A stretch of 64,000 bases of DNA, from assembly GCF_024181725.1 (NCBI RefSeq), contig NZ_CP028908.1, forward strand, positions 2,418,001-2,482,000. The letters are read 5' to 3'. Position 1 is the stretch's first letter, and each line of letters opens with the position of its first letter. Shown here in pieces: positions 9,371-17,544 of this stretch. The translations under genes and the position numbers were made by a program. The notes under the pieces are model-generated. The model searched no databases, was not told the origin of the DNA, and saw only the letters and a list, made by a program, of their open reading frames with translations. The DNA is from Bradyrhizobium sp. WD16. GTDB lineage: Bacteria; Pseudomonadota; Alphaproteobacteria; Rhizobiales; Xanthobacteraceae.

Positions 9371-9658
9371 ATGAAGGCCGGGTTTGCGGGATCGCGGCGC
9401 GGGGCGCGCTGTGGCTTGCAATCCTTGGCGCAGCCCTGTCGGCCGCCGCCGTCTCGGCGCGGACGGCAACCACGGTCTACTGATGGTAGGCCAAGCAGGG
9501 CGAGCTCGGCCGGGAGGTCGACAAGCTGGCTGCAGACTTCAACGCTCGCCAGAGCGACTATCGGGCCGTTCCCGTCGACAAGGGCAGCTACACGGAAACC
9601 GCCGGCGCAGGCCGCGCTTGATGCCGCGATCGAGAAGCGCAACCGGTTGCTGCGCTAG
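9371..9658 (+). pseudogene. ugpB remnant (glycerol-3-phosphate ABC transporter binding protein)
   Basis: A Shine-Dalgarno-like GGGGAG precedes ATG 9371 (MKAGFAGSRRG). After a frame change near 9402 the next frame reads a signal-peptide-like stretch. It then runs through two in-frame stops (TGA 9481-9483 and TAG 9487-9489) into KLAADFNARQSDY and VPVDKGSYTET, a close match to the N-terminal region of UgpB as I remember it. A further frame change then joins it directly to AQAALDAAIEKRNRLLR, the UgpB C-terminus. About 300 internal residues are deleted. The final TAG (9656-9658) lies inside the first repeat element. No other ugp genes are adjacent. Confidence 0.72.
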
Positions 9659-9729
9659 TGTCCTGTCTCCGAATTACCGCTCCATTTGCCTCATGCTCGC
9701 ACGGTCATTCGGAGACATAAGGACACTAG
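9655..9729. repeat. CTAG-ended palindrome, subfamily C (CCGAAT arm)
   Basis: A 75-bp imperfect inverted repeat. The left arm begins CTAGTGTCCTG and continues TCTCCGAAT; the right arm is ATTCGGAGA then AGGACACTAG. It overlaps the stop codon of the ugpB remnant. It belongs to the same architectural family as the repeats at 31.1, 38.5, 47.7, 57.1, 57.8 and 59.7 kb but has a different inner arm. Confidence 0.85.
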
Positions 9730-9742
9730 CAAAATCAAAGTG

Positions 9743-9821
9743 CTAGCGTGGCTTATGTCTCGCAATTGCCTACGAGAGACTGGCTGCAAAGGCGGTAGGC
9801 AATTGCGAGACGCCACACTAG
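9743..9821. repeat. CTAG-ended palindrome, subfamily C2 (GCAATTGCCTAC arm)
   Basis: A 79-bp imperfect palindrome. The left arm begins CTAGCGTGGC and contains TCTCGCAATTGCCTAC; the right arm is GTAGGCAATTGCGAGA then GCCACACTAG. The loop contains GGCTGCAAAGGC, echoing the GCTGCAA loop motif of the other subfamilies. Its terminal CTAG is shared with the next element. Confidence 0.85.
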
Positions 9822-9893
9822 TGTCCCGGTTCCAACGTTCGTATTCCCTTGCAGCGAGCACTTCTACGAACGTTAGAATCAAAGGGACACTAG
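9818..9893 (+). repeat. CTAG-ended palindrome, subfamily A (AACGTTCGTA arm)
   Basis: A 76-bp unit. The outer arm CTAGTGTCCCGG is followed by inner arm TTCCAACGTTCGTA, a loop with TTGCAGCGAGC, inner arm TACGAACGTTAGAA, and outer arm AAAGGGACACTAG. The two outer arms differ (CCGG against AAAGG), so the unit has an orientation. A linker containing ATCATGATGAT joins it to the subfamily B unit beginning at 9907. Confidence 0.9.
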
Positions 9894-9906
9894 CATCATG
9901 ATGATT

Positions 9907-9984
9907 CTAGTGCGGTTTTGGATCTGACGCGCGTACGAAGAACTCGCTGCAATACTGGTACGAGCGTCAGATCCACCGCACTAG
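9907..9984 (-). repeat. CTAG-ended palindrome, subfamily B (GATCTGACGC arm)
   Basis: A 78-bp unit. CTAGTGCGGTTTT, inner arm GGATCTGACGCGCGTACG, loop with GCTGCAATACTGG, inner arm TACGAGCGTCAGATCC, outer arm ACCGCACTAG. The orientation, judged from the loop GCTGCAA, is opposite to the neighbouring subfamily A element. Four or more further copies or pieces lie elsewhere in the window. Confidence 0.9.
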
Positions 9985-10171
9985 TTCGAGCGCGCGGATC
10001 AGTAATGCGGCATCGGAATTCCGTGCGCTCAACGGCAGGCTAAATTTCAGGCAAAACTATCTATTTGTATGCAATTCGGTCAGTTGGCGTGCCGCCAAGA
10101 GTCATCGGCGAAATTCCGGATTGTCTTTTTATTTCAATTGATTGAGCGACGGCTGCCGGCTCGTGGCGCGG

Positions 10172-10186
10172 TGGCACAAAGCTTGC
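10172..10186 (+). promoter_or_regulatory. sigma-54 (RpoN) promoter of the dpp-hpxXYZ operon
   Basis: TGGCAC-AAAGC-TTGC matches the -24/-12 sigma-54 consensus (TGGCAC-N5-TTGC) at every defined position, with GG and GC exactly ten bases apart. It lies 35 bp upstream of the first gene of the operon, leaving room for a start site near 10197. Sigma-54 control points to an enhancer-binding activator such as NtrC; I could not identify the upstream activator site. Confidence 0.82.
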
Positions 10187-10220
10187 GAAGTCATGATCAG
10201 CTGTTCCGCTGGAGATGATC

Positions 10221-11837
10221 ATGAAGCGTCGCGATTTTCTGAAGATGTCCGGCCTCGCCGCCGGAGCTCTCGTTCAGGCTCCGGCCGTCTTTTCCCCGGC
10301 GAAGGCAGATGCCCGGTCCGAGACGCTGCTGGTCATCTCGGAGAGCGGACCCAACAATCTCGATATCCATGGCGTCGGCACCAACGTCCCGAGCTATGAA
10401 GTGTCGTGGAATTGCTATGACCGCCTGATCAGCCACGAGATGAAGAGCGGTCCGGGCGGCGTGCCCTATTATGACCGCGACAAGTTCAAGCCAGAACTCG
10501 CCGAGGACATGAAGGTCGGCGACATGTCGGCGACCTTCAGGCTGAAGAAGAGCGCAACCTTCCATGACGGCACGCCGGTCACCGCCAAGGACGTCAAGTG
10601 GTCGCTCGACCGTGCTGTCAGTGTCGGCGGTTTTCCGACCTTTCAGATGAGCGCGGGCTCCCTCACCAAGCCCGAGCAATTCGTCGTCGTCGATGACCAT
10701 ACGGTTCGGGTCGATTTTGCCCGAAAGGATCGCCTTACCATCCCCGATCTCGCGGTGATCGTGCCCTGTGTCGTCAATTCCGAGCTGGTGAAGAAGAACG
10801 CGACCGAGAAGGACCCCTGGGGTCTCGAATACACCAAGCAGCAGACCGCCGGCTCCGGCGCCTACAAGGTGACCAAATGGACCGCCGGCACCGAAGTGAT
10901 CATGGAGCGCAACGATGCCTGGGTCGGCGGCCCGCTGCCGAAGATCAAGCGCGTGATCTGGCGGATGGTGCCGCAGGCCGGCAATCGTCGCGCACTGCTG
11001 GAGCGCGGTGATGCCGACGTGTCGTTCGAGCTGCCCTATCGCGACTTCGCCGAGCTCAAGCAGGCCGGCAAGCTCAACGTCACCTCGCTGCCGATCAGCA
11101 ACGGCATCCAGTATATCGGCATGAATGTCACCAAGCCGCCGTTCGACAATCCTAAGGTTCGGCTCGCCGTGGCCTATGCCATTCCCTATCAGAAGATCGT
11201 CGACGCGGTGATGTTCGGGCTCGCCAATCCGATGTTCGGTGCGCCCGCCGACAAGCCCACCGAAGTGGCCTGGCCGCAGCCCCACAAGTTCAACACCGAC
11301 ATCGCCAAGGCGAAGGCGCTGCTGGCGGAAGCCGGCTATCCGAGTGGCTTCGACACCACGCTGTCGTTCGATCTCGGCTTCGCCGTGGTCAACGAGCCGC
11401 TCTGCGTCCTCGTGCAGGAGAGCCTTGCCCAGATCGGCATCAGGACCACCATCAACAAGATTCCCGGCGCCAACTGGCGCACCGAACTGAACAAGAAGGA
11501 GATGCCGCTCTACACCAACGTGTTCTCGGGCTGGCTCGATTACCCCGAATACTTCTTCTACTGGTGCTATCACGGCAACAATTCCGTCTTCAACACCATG
11601 AGCTACAAGTCGCCGGCCATGGATCAATTGATCGACGGCGCCCGTGCCGCAGCTGCGGTGGGCGACGCAGCGGCCTATGACCGCGACGTCAAGGGCTTCG
11701 TCGACCTCGCCTTTACCGACATGCCGCGGGTGCCGCTCTATCAACCCTATGTCAACGTCGCGATGCAGAAGAACGTGTCCGGCTATCAGTACTGGTTCCA
11801 TCGGCGGCTCGACTATCGCGCGATGGTGAAAGGCTGA
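10221..11837 (+). CDS. ABC transporter substrate-binding protein, family 5
   Basis: This 538-residue exported solute-binding protein of the dipeptide/oligopeptide (SBP_bac_5) family has a Tat signal (MKRRDFLKMSGLAAGA) and the family segments FRLKKSATFHDGTPVTAKDV and TAGSGAYKVTKW. Start ATG at 10221 is preferred over 10215 because GGAG at 10211-10214 is then six bases away. It delivers substrate to the two permeases that follow. The linked hydrolases suggest a small N-carbonyl or ureido compound such as oxalurate, or a biuret derivative, rather than a peptide. That substrate is inference. Confidence 0.93.
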   Translation: MKRRDFLKMSGLAAGALVQAPAVFSPAKADARSETLLVISESGPNNLDIHGVGTNVPSYEVSWNCYDRLISHEMKSGPGGVPYYDRDKFKPELAEDMKVGDMSATFRLKKSATFHDGTPVTAKDVKWSLDRAVSVGGFPTFQMSAGSLTKPEQFVVVDDHTVRVDFARKDRLTIPDLAVIVPCVVNSELVKKNATEKDPWGLEYTKQQTAGSGAYKVTKWTAGTEVIMERNDAWVGGPLPKIKRVIWRMVPQAGNRRALLERGDADVSFELPYRDFAELKQAGKLNVTSLPISNGIQYIGMNVTKPPFDNPKVRLAVAYAIPYQKIVDAVMFGLANPMFGAPADKPTEVAWPQPHKFNTDIAKAKALLAEAGYPSGFDTTLSFDLGFAVVNEPLCVLVQESLAQIGIRTTINKIPGANWRTELNKKEMPLYTNVFSGWLDYPEYFFYWCYHGNNSVFNTMSYKSPAMDQLIDGARAAAAVGDAAAYDRDVKGFVDLAFTDMPRVPLYQPYVNVAMQKNVSGYQYWFHRRLDYRAMVKG

Positions 11838-11851
11838 AGGCGGCACAAGCC

Positions 11852-12865
11852 ATGCTCGCTCTCATCGGCAGGCGCCTGATGTTCGCGATCCCGTCGCTGG
11901 TCGGGGTCGTGATCGTCACCTTCCTTCTGACCCGTGCTCTGCCCGGCGATCCGGCGGCCTATTTCGCCGGTCCCGCGGCTACCCAGGAGGCGATCGAGCA
12001 GATCCGCAAGAAGCTCGGCCTCGACCAGCCGCTGATGCAGCAATTCGTCCGCTACACCACCGACCTCGCCCATGGCGATCTCGGCTCGTCGCTGACCACG
12101 GGCCAACCGGTCGCGACCGAACTGCGCAACCGCCTGCCGGCCTCCGCCGAGCTCACCCTCACCGGACTGCTGCTGGCGGTGATGATCGCGATGCCGCTCG
12201 GCATCCTTGCGGCGACGCGGCCGGGGTCGTGGATCGATCATCTCTGCCGCGTCACCACCACGGCCGGGGTGTCGCTGCCGGTATTCTTTACCGGCCTCGT
12301 GCTGATCTATGTGTTCTATTTCCAGCTTGGGCTCGCGCCGGCGCCGCTCGGCCGCCTCGACGTGTTCGCCCCGACGCCGCCGACGGTGACGGGGTTCTTC
12401 CTGCTCGACGCTCTGATCGCCCGTGACGCCGGGACGTTCCGCGCCGTCGTGGGTCAGCTGGTGCTGCCAGCCACGACACTGGCGCTGTTCTCGCTCGCGC
12501 CGATCGCCCGGATGACCAGGGCTTCCATGCTCGCGGTGCTGGCATCGGATTTCGTGCGCACCGCCCGCGCCAGCGGCCTGTCGCCGGGAACGGTGATCGT
12601 CACCTATGCCTTCCGCAACGCCATGCTGCCGGTGGTTACCACGCTGAGCATGGTGTTCTCGTTCCTGCTCGGCGCCAATGTGCTGGTCGAGAAGGTGTTC
12701 TCCTGGCCAGGCATCGGCTCCTATGCCGTCGAGGCGCTGATTGCCTCCGACTTCGCGCCGGTCCAGGGCTTCGTTCTGACCATGGCGGTGATGTACGTGG
12801 CGCTCAATCTCGCCATCGACATCCTTTACGGCGTGATCGACCCGCGGGTGAGGATGGAAGGATGA
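11852..12865 (+). CDS. ABC transporter permease, DppB type
   Basis: This 337-residue inner-membrane permease has about six transmembrane helices and starts MLALIGRRLMFAIPSLVGVV. It carries the DppB-type region (GDPAAYF, DQPLMQQFVRY) and the cytoplasmic EAA-like loop (RTARASGLSPGTVIVTYAFR) that contacts the ATPase. It begins 14 bp after the binding-protein gene and overlaps the next permease by 4 bp (ATGA), so the operon is tightly packed. It forms the channel with the DppC-type subunit. Confidence 0.93.
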   Translation: MLALIGRRLMFAIPSLVGVVIVTFLLTRALPGDPAAYFAGPAATQEAIEQIRKKLGLDQPLMQQFVRYTTDLAHGDLGSSLTTGQPVATELRNRLPASAELTLTGLLLAVMIAMPLGILAATRPGSWIDHLCRVTTTAGVSLPVFFTGLVLIYVFYFQLGLAPAPLGRLDVFAPTPPTVTGFFLLDALIARDAGTFRAVVGQLVLPATTLALFSLAPIARMTRASMLAVLASDFVRTARASGLSPGTVIVTYAFRNAMLPVVTTLSMVFSFLLGANVLVEKVFSWPGIGSYAVEALIASDFAPVQGFVLTMAVMYVALNLAIDILYGVIDPRVRMEG

Positions 12866-13761
12866 CGATCATCGCGCCGACCTCCGAAACCGCTCCGCCC
12901 CGCCGCGACTCCCGTATCGCGGCCAACCTGCAGCACGCGCGCTACGTGCTCGGCGAGAACCCGGTGACCGCCGGGGCCTTTGCCCTGCTGGTCGTCATCC
13001 TGCTCGCGGCGGTGGCCGGGCCCTGGGTCGTGCCCTACGACCCGATGGCCTCTTCGACCAGCACGGCGCTCAGTCCGCCATCTGCGTCGCACTGGTTCGG
13101 CACAGACCAGCTCGGCCGTGACATCTTCAGTCGCGTCGTTGTCGCGACGAGGCTGGACGTCTTCATCGCCGTCGCCTCGGTGGTGCTCGTCTTTCTGATG
13201 GGCGGCCTTGCCGGCGTCGCCGCCGGCTATTTCGGCGGCTGGACCGATCGGATCGTCGGCCGCATTGCCGACACCATCATGGCATTTCCATTGTTCGTGC
13301 TGGCCATGGGCATCGTCGCCGCACTCGGCAATACGGTGCAGAATATCGTCATCGCGACCGCCATCGTCAATTTCCCGCTCTATGCCCGAGTTGCCCGCGC
13401 CGAAGCCAACGTCCGCCGCGAGGCCGGATTCGTCCAGGCGGCGCGGCTCGCCGGCAACACCGAACTGCGGATCCTGCTCGGCCATATCCTCCCCAACATC
13501 ATGCCGATCATGATCGTGCAGATGTCGCTCACCATGGGCTACGCCATCCTCAATGCCGCGGGCCTGTCCTTCATCGGGCTTGGCGTCCGTCCGCCGACCG
13601 CTGAATGGGGCATCATGGTCGCCGAAGGCGCGGCGTTCATGGTGTCGGGCGAGTGGTGGATCGCGCTGTTCCCCGGGCTGGCGCTGATGATCGCGGTGTT
13701 CTGCTTCAACCTGCTCGGCGACGGTCTGCGCGACATCGTCGATCCGCAGCGGAGGACGTAA
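12862..13761 (+). CDS. ABC transporter permease, DppC type
   Basis: This 299-residue permease partner has the DppC signature just after its first helix (HWFGTDQLGRDIFSRVV). An EAA-like loop (QAARLAGNTELRILLGHILP) and a C-terminal GDGLRDIVDP follow. Hydrophobic helices alternate through the protein. Start ATG at 12862 overlaps the stop of the upstream permease; the ATPase gene begins one base after its stop. With the upstream permease it forms the transmembrane pore of the importer. Confidence 0.93.
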   Translation: MTIIAPTSETAPPRRDSRIAANLQHARYVLGENPVTAGAFALLVVILLAAVAGPWVVPYDPMASSTSTALSPPSASHWFGTDQLGRDIFSRVVVATRLDVFIAVASVVLVFLMGGLAGVAAGYFGGWTDRIVGRIADTIMAFPLFVLAMGIVAALGNTVQNIVIATAIVNFPLYARVARAEANVRREAGFVQAARLAGNTELRILLGHILPNIMPIMIVQMSLTMGYAILNAAGLSFIGLGVRPPTAEWGIMVAEGAAFMVSGEWWIALFPGLALMIAVFCFNLLGDGLRDIVDPQRRT

Positions 13762-13762
13762 G

Positions 13763-15469
13763 ATGGCGCCGCAGCCGTTGCTCGAGGTCCATGATCTCAC
13801 CGTTGAATTCGCCACCCGTCGCGGTACCGTGCGCGCCGTCGAGGCTGTCGATATTTCCGTGGCCAGGGGCGAGACCCTTGCCATCGTCGGCGAGAGTGGA
13901 TCGGGTAAATCGGTCACCTCCTACGCGGTGATGCGGATTCTCGATCGTGCCGGCCGCATCGCCGACGGTTCGGTGACGTTCTCCGGGGTCGATCTGCGCC
14001 AGGCCAGCGAGACCCAGATGCGCGACCTGCGCGGCCGCGAGATCTCGATGATCTTCCAGAATCCGCGCGCGGCGCTCAACCCGATCCGCAAGGTCGGCGA
14101 ACAGATCGCGGACGTGCTGCGCCAGCACGCCCAGGCCTCCTCGGCCGAACGTGTCGAGAAGGCCATCGCCGCGCTCGAACAGGTGCGGATCGCGCGGCCT
14201 CGCGAGCGCTACCATGCCTATCCGTTCGAACTCTCCGGCGGCATGTGCCAGCGCGTCGTCATCGCCCTGGCGCTTGCCTGCAATCCCCAGCTCCTGATCG
14301 CCGACGAGCCGACGACCGGTCTCGACGTCACTACCCAGAAGGCGGTGATGGATCTCGTCGTCGAACTGACGCGGCAGCGCGGCATGTCGACCATCCTGAT
14401 CACCCACGATCTCGGCCTTGCGGCGGCCTATTGCGATCGCGTCGTGGTGATGGAGAAGGGCAGGGTGGTCGAAACCGCCCGGGCCGCGGAAATCTTCGCC
14501 AACCCGGCCCATCCCTATACCCGCAAGCTGATGCGCTCGACGCCGCGAACAGGGGCGTCGCTGCGCGATCTGCTGCCCGAGGACGAGCCGGATTCGAGCG
14601 CCGGCGACATCGCCCCACCGACGACCGCGCCGACGCCGCTGCTGGTGATCGAGAAGCTGGTCAAGGACTATCCGCGCCGCGGCGCCGGTCGCTCGCTGGG
14701 GAGGCTGTTCGGGCCGTGGCCGGCGATCGAGCCGGAGACCTTTCGCGCCGTCGACGGCATCAGTTTCACCGTGGGACGCGGCGAATGCGTCGGTCTGGTC
14801 GGCGAATCCGGCTGCGGCAAGTCGACGACCTCGATGATGCTGATGCGGCTGCTCGACCAGACCTCGGGGAGGATTTCTTTCGACGGGCACGAGATCGGCA
14901 GCATGTTGCCCAAGGCCTTCGCCCGCTCGCCGTTGCGCAAGCGAATCCAGATGGTGTTCCAGGACCCGACCGACAGCCTCAATCCGCGTTTCACCGCAGC
15001 CCGGGCGATCGCCGATCCGATCCTGCAGATGGGCGGGCCGATGAGCGGCGAAGCGCTGCGCGCACGCTGCGAGGAGCTGGCACGGCAGGTCGGCTTGCCG
15101 ACGACGCTGCTCGATCGATTTCCGCACCAGCTTTCGGGCGGCCAGAAGGCGAGGGTGGGGATCGCCCGCGCCATCGCCCTTCATCCCGACCTCCTCGTGC
15201 TCGACGAGCCGACCGCGGCGCTCGACGTGTCGGTGCAGGCACTCGTGCTCAACCTCCTGAACGATCTCAAGCGCGCTCTCGGGATGAGCTATCTTTTCGT
15301 GTCCCACGATCTCAATGTGGTGCGGCTGTTGTGCGATCGTGTCATCGTTATGCAGGCGGGCCGAATCATCGAGCAGGGTGCTGCCGAGACCGTGCTCGAC
15401 GCGCCACGGCACGACTACACCCGCGAGCTTCTGGCGGCGATTCCGCACCCGCCGCTGCCGGTTCACTGA
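13763..15469 (+). CDS. ABC transporter ATPase, fused DppD-DppF type
   Basis: This 568-residue protein contains two complete nucleotide-binding domains. The first has Walker A GESGSGKS and signature LSGGMCQR; the second has Walker A GESGCGKS and signature LSGGQKAR. Walker B segments ([12 protein letters not shown] and LLVLDEPTAALD) are both intact. An oligopeptide-transporter C-terminal segment (NPAHPYTRKLM) follows the first domain. The fused form replaces the separate DppD and DppF proteins of enteric bacteria. It energises the importer encoded immediately upstream. Confidence 0.95.
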   Translation: MAPQPLLEVHDLTVEFATRRGTVRAVEAVDISVARGETLAIVGESGSGKSVTSYAVMRILDRAGRIADGSVTFSGVDLRQASETQMRDLRGREISMIFQNPRAALNPIRKVGEQIADVLRQHAQASSAERVEKAIAALEQVRIARPRERYHAYPFELSGGMCQRVVIALALACNPQLLIADEPTTGLDVTTQKAVMDLVVELTRQRGMSTILITHDLGLAAAYCDRVVVMEKGRVVETARAAEIFANPAHPYTRKLMRSTPRTGASLRDLLPEDEPDSSAGDIAPPTTAPTPLLVIEKLVKDYPRRGAGRSLGRLFGPWPAIEPETFRAVDGISFTVGRGECVGLVGESGCGKSTTSMMLMRLLDQTSGRISFDGHEIGSMLPKAFARSPLRKRIQMVFQDPTDSLNPRFTAARAIADPILQMGGPMSGEALRARCEELARQVGLPTTLLDRFPHQLSGGQKARVGIARAIALHPDLLVLDEPTAALDVSVQALVLNLLNDLKRALGMSYLFVSHDLNVVRLLCDRVIVMQAGRIIEQGAAETVLDAPRHDYTRELLAAIPHPPLPVH

Positions 15470-15515
15470 AGGCGCGGCCCGCGGAGGCTGCAATGAATGG
15501 CCAAGGACGATTTCC

Positions 15516-15725
15516 ATGAATAACCCCACGACCAGCGCGGCCGAGTCTCCCGAGGCGCTCGATCAGGCGATCGACCAGGCGGCGGCTGCGTTGGGCTTTC
15601 ACATCGCCGAGGCCTGGCGCCCGGCGGTGCGCGCCAATCTTGCCGTCTCGCTCAGATTCGCTCGGTTTGTCGATGATTTCGTGCTGCCCGACGAGACCGA
15701 GCCGGCCAGCATCTTCAAGGCGTGA
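15516..15725 (+). CDS. hpxX: AtzG/HpxX-like small subunit (DUF4089)
   Basis: A 69-residue protein of the AtzG-like/DUF4089 family, recognised by its size, the helical middle (AAALGFHIAEAWRPAVRANL) and the conserved ending LPDETEPASIF. In Pseudomonas AtzG forms a complex with AtzE and stabilises it; in Klebsiella the equivalent is hpxX of the oxalurate locus. Its stop overlaps the GTG start of the amidase gene (GTGA), which fits co-translation of a complex. Start ATG at 15516 was chosen from protein length; a longer frame upstream overlaps the ATPase gene. Confidence 0.8.
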   Translation: MNNPTTSAAESPEALDQAIDQAAAALGFHIAEAWRPAVRANLAVSLRFARFVDDFVLPDETEPASIFKA

Positions 15726-17122
15726 CAACAATGGATACGTCCTGGAGTGGAGCGGCGGAGATTGCATCCGCGGTCGGCACCGGCAAGGTCACCGCGCGCG
15801 CGGTGGTCGACGGCGCCCTGCAGAAGATTGATGATCACAACGGTGCGCTGAACGCCTTTACCGATGTGGTGGCGGAGCGGGCACGGGCGCGCGCCAAGGC
15901 TGTCGATGCGGCCTTTGCGCGCGGCGAGAAACTGGGCCCGCTGGCCGGCGTGCCCTTCGCGGTCAAGAACCTGTTCGACGTCGCCGGTCTTCCGACGCGG
16001 GCGGGATCGAAGATCGGCCGCGACCTGCCGCCGGCGCCGCGCGACGCGACCCTGATCGAGCGGCTGGAAGCGGCCGGCGCGATCCTGGTCGGCGCGCTCA
16101 ATATGGGCGAATATGCCTATGACTTCACCGGCGAAAACATCCACGACGGGCCCTCGCGCAATCCCCATGACCTCACCCGCATGACCGGCGGCTCGTCGGG
16201 CGGTTCGGGTGCTGCCGTGGCGGGCGGGCTTGTGCCGCTGGCGCTCGGCTCCGACACCAATGGCTCGATCCGGGTGCCCTCGTCGTTCTGCGGCATTTTC
16301 GGCCTCAAGCCGACCTATGGCCGGCTGTCGCGGGCGCGCTCGTTTCCCTTCGTCTTCAGCCTCGATCATCTCGGCCCTCTGGCCCGTTCCACCCGCGATC
16401 TCGCCCTCGCCTATGATGCGATGCAGGGGCCGGACGAGGGCGACCCGGGCTGCGCAGTCCATGCGGTCCAGCCGGTCGGCGGCAAGTTGACCCGCGGTCT
16501 TGGCGATCTGCGGATTGCCCGCGCCGGCGGTCATTTCTGCACCGCCCTGTTCGCCGAGGCGGAGGAAGCGGTGTCCCGTGTCTGCACCGCGCTCGGCGTT
16601 AGCCGCGAGATCGACATTCCCGAAGCGGCTCGCGCCCGCGCCGCCGCCTACGTCATCACGACGATCGAGGGTGCCTCGCTGCACCTCGAGCGCCTGCGCC
16701 GGCGTCCGGACGATTTCGATCCGGCGGTACGTGATCGCCTGCTCGCCGGGGCCATGCTTCCCGCCGTCTATCTCGATCGCGCGCAGAAGTTCCGGCGCTG
16801 GTATCGCGCCCGGGTGCTAGAGCTGTTCAAGGACGTCGACGTCCTGATCGCGCCGGCGACGCCTTGCACCGCTCCGGAGCTCGGCCAGGTCACGTTCAAG
16901 CTCGAGGGCGTCGAATTGCCGGTGCGCGCCAATATCGGCATTCACACCCAGCCGATCTCATTCATCGGCCTGCCGGTGGTGGTCGTGCCGGTGCCGCTGT
17001 CGCCGATGCCGATCGGCGTACAGATCATCACTGCCCCGTGGCGCGAGGACATTGCCTTGCGGGTGGCCCAGACGCTGGAGGCTGCAGGCGCTGTGGCGGC
17101 GCCGCGCCCTCTCCAATTCTGA
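15722..17122 (+). CDS. hpxY: AtzE/HpxY-family amidohydrolase (amidase signature)
   Basis: This 466-residue amidase-signature enzyme has a complete Ser-cisSer-Lys triad: Lys82 in AVKNLFDVAGL, the cis-Ser near 158 in MTGGSSGGSG, and the nucleophile Ser near 182 in GSDTNGSIRVPSSF. Relatives hydrolyse 1-carboxybiuret (AtzE) or belong to the oxalurate operon (HpxY). GTG at 15722 overlaps the hpxX stop; ATG at 15731 is an alternative start. Flanked by AtzG-like and AtzH-like genes, it is the probable main catabolic enzyme of this operon. The precise substrate cannot be read from sequence. Confidence 0.85.
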   Translation: MTTMDTSWSGAAEIASAVGTGKVTARAVVDGALQKIDDHNGALNAFTDVVAERARARAKAVDAAFARGEKLGPLAGVPFAVKNLFDVAGLPTRAGSKIGRDLPPAPRDATLIERLEAAGAILVGALNMGEYAYDFTGENIHDGPSRNPHDLTRMTGGSSGGSGAAVAGGLVPLALGSDTNGSIRVPSSFCGIFGLKPTYGRLSRARSFPFVFSLDHLGPLARSTRDLALAYDAMQGPDEGDPGCAVHAVQPVGGKLTRGLGDLRIARAGGHFCTALFAEAEEAVSRVCTALGVSREIDIPEAARARAAAYVITTIEGASLHLERLRRRPDDFDPAVRDRLLAGAMLPAVYLDRAQKFRRWYRARVLELFKDVDVLIAPATPCTAPELGQVTFKLEGVELPVRANIGIHTQPISFIGLPVVVVPVPLSPMPIGVQIITAPWREDIALRVAQTLEAAGAVAAPRPLQF

Positions 17123-17148
17123 CCGACGACAAGGATACGAGTGCTGCC

Positions 17149-17538
17149 ATGGAGATCGATCTGCCCGACGTCGTCGCCGAAGTCACCGCCGCCTTCGACC
17201 GCTACGAGGCGGCGCTGGTGTCCAACGACGTCGCGACCCTCGACGCCCTGTTTCGTGACGACCCTCGCACGTTGCGCTACGGTGGCGGCGAGAATCTCTA
17301 CGGCTACGCCGCCATCAAGGCGTTCCGCGCCGGCCGCTCGCCGGCCGGCCTTTCAAGAGAGTTGAGCAAGACGGTCGTTACGACTTATGGTCGCGATATG
17401 GCCGTCGCCTCGACGTTGTTCCATCGTGCTTCCGCGCCCGGCAGGATCGGGCGCCAGATGCAGACCTGGGTGCGTTTTCCGGATGGCTGGTCGATCGTGG
17501 CCGCCCATGTCAGCGTAATCGACCAGCCGAAGGACTGA
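17149..17538 (+). CDS. hpxZ: AtzH/HpxZ-like protein (DUF3225, SnoaL-like fold)
   Basis: A 129-residue protein matching the HpxZ/AtzH family (DUF3225): an N-terminal helix with FDRYEAALVSNDVATLDALF, then LRYGGGENLYGYAAIKAFR, and a C-terminal strand WSIVAAHVSVI. AtzH of the cyanuric acid pathway was reported as a dicarboxyurea amidohydrolase; HpxZ is linked to oxalurate use. The gene lies 26 bp after the amidase and 6 bp before the GntR regulator. The start at 17149 fits the family length; a longer open frame overlaps hpxY and is not supported. Confidence 0.82.
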   Translation: MEIDLPDVVAEVTAAFDRYEAALVSNDVATLDALFRDDPRTLRYGGGENLYGYAAIKAFRAGRSPAGLSRELSKTVVTTYGRDMAVASTLFHRASAPGRIGRQMQTWVRFPDGWSIVAAHVSVIDQPKD

Positions 17539-17544
17539 TGCGGC

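Noticed and set aside
9655-9984. CRISPR-like array of four adjacent repeats
   Set aside because: The units are long inverted repeats with different arm sequences, share or nearly share ends, and have no unique spacers of constant length; no cas genes lie in the window.
10197-11846. Long open frame (549 codons) on the minus strand opposite the binding-protein gene
   Set aside because: It is the antisense shadow of a clearly coding gene with high GC in third positions; the translation is His/Arg/Asp-rich and matches no family. The same applies to long antisense frames at 13706-15529, 22789-24822, 26673-28751 and 5374-6921.
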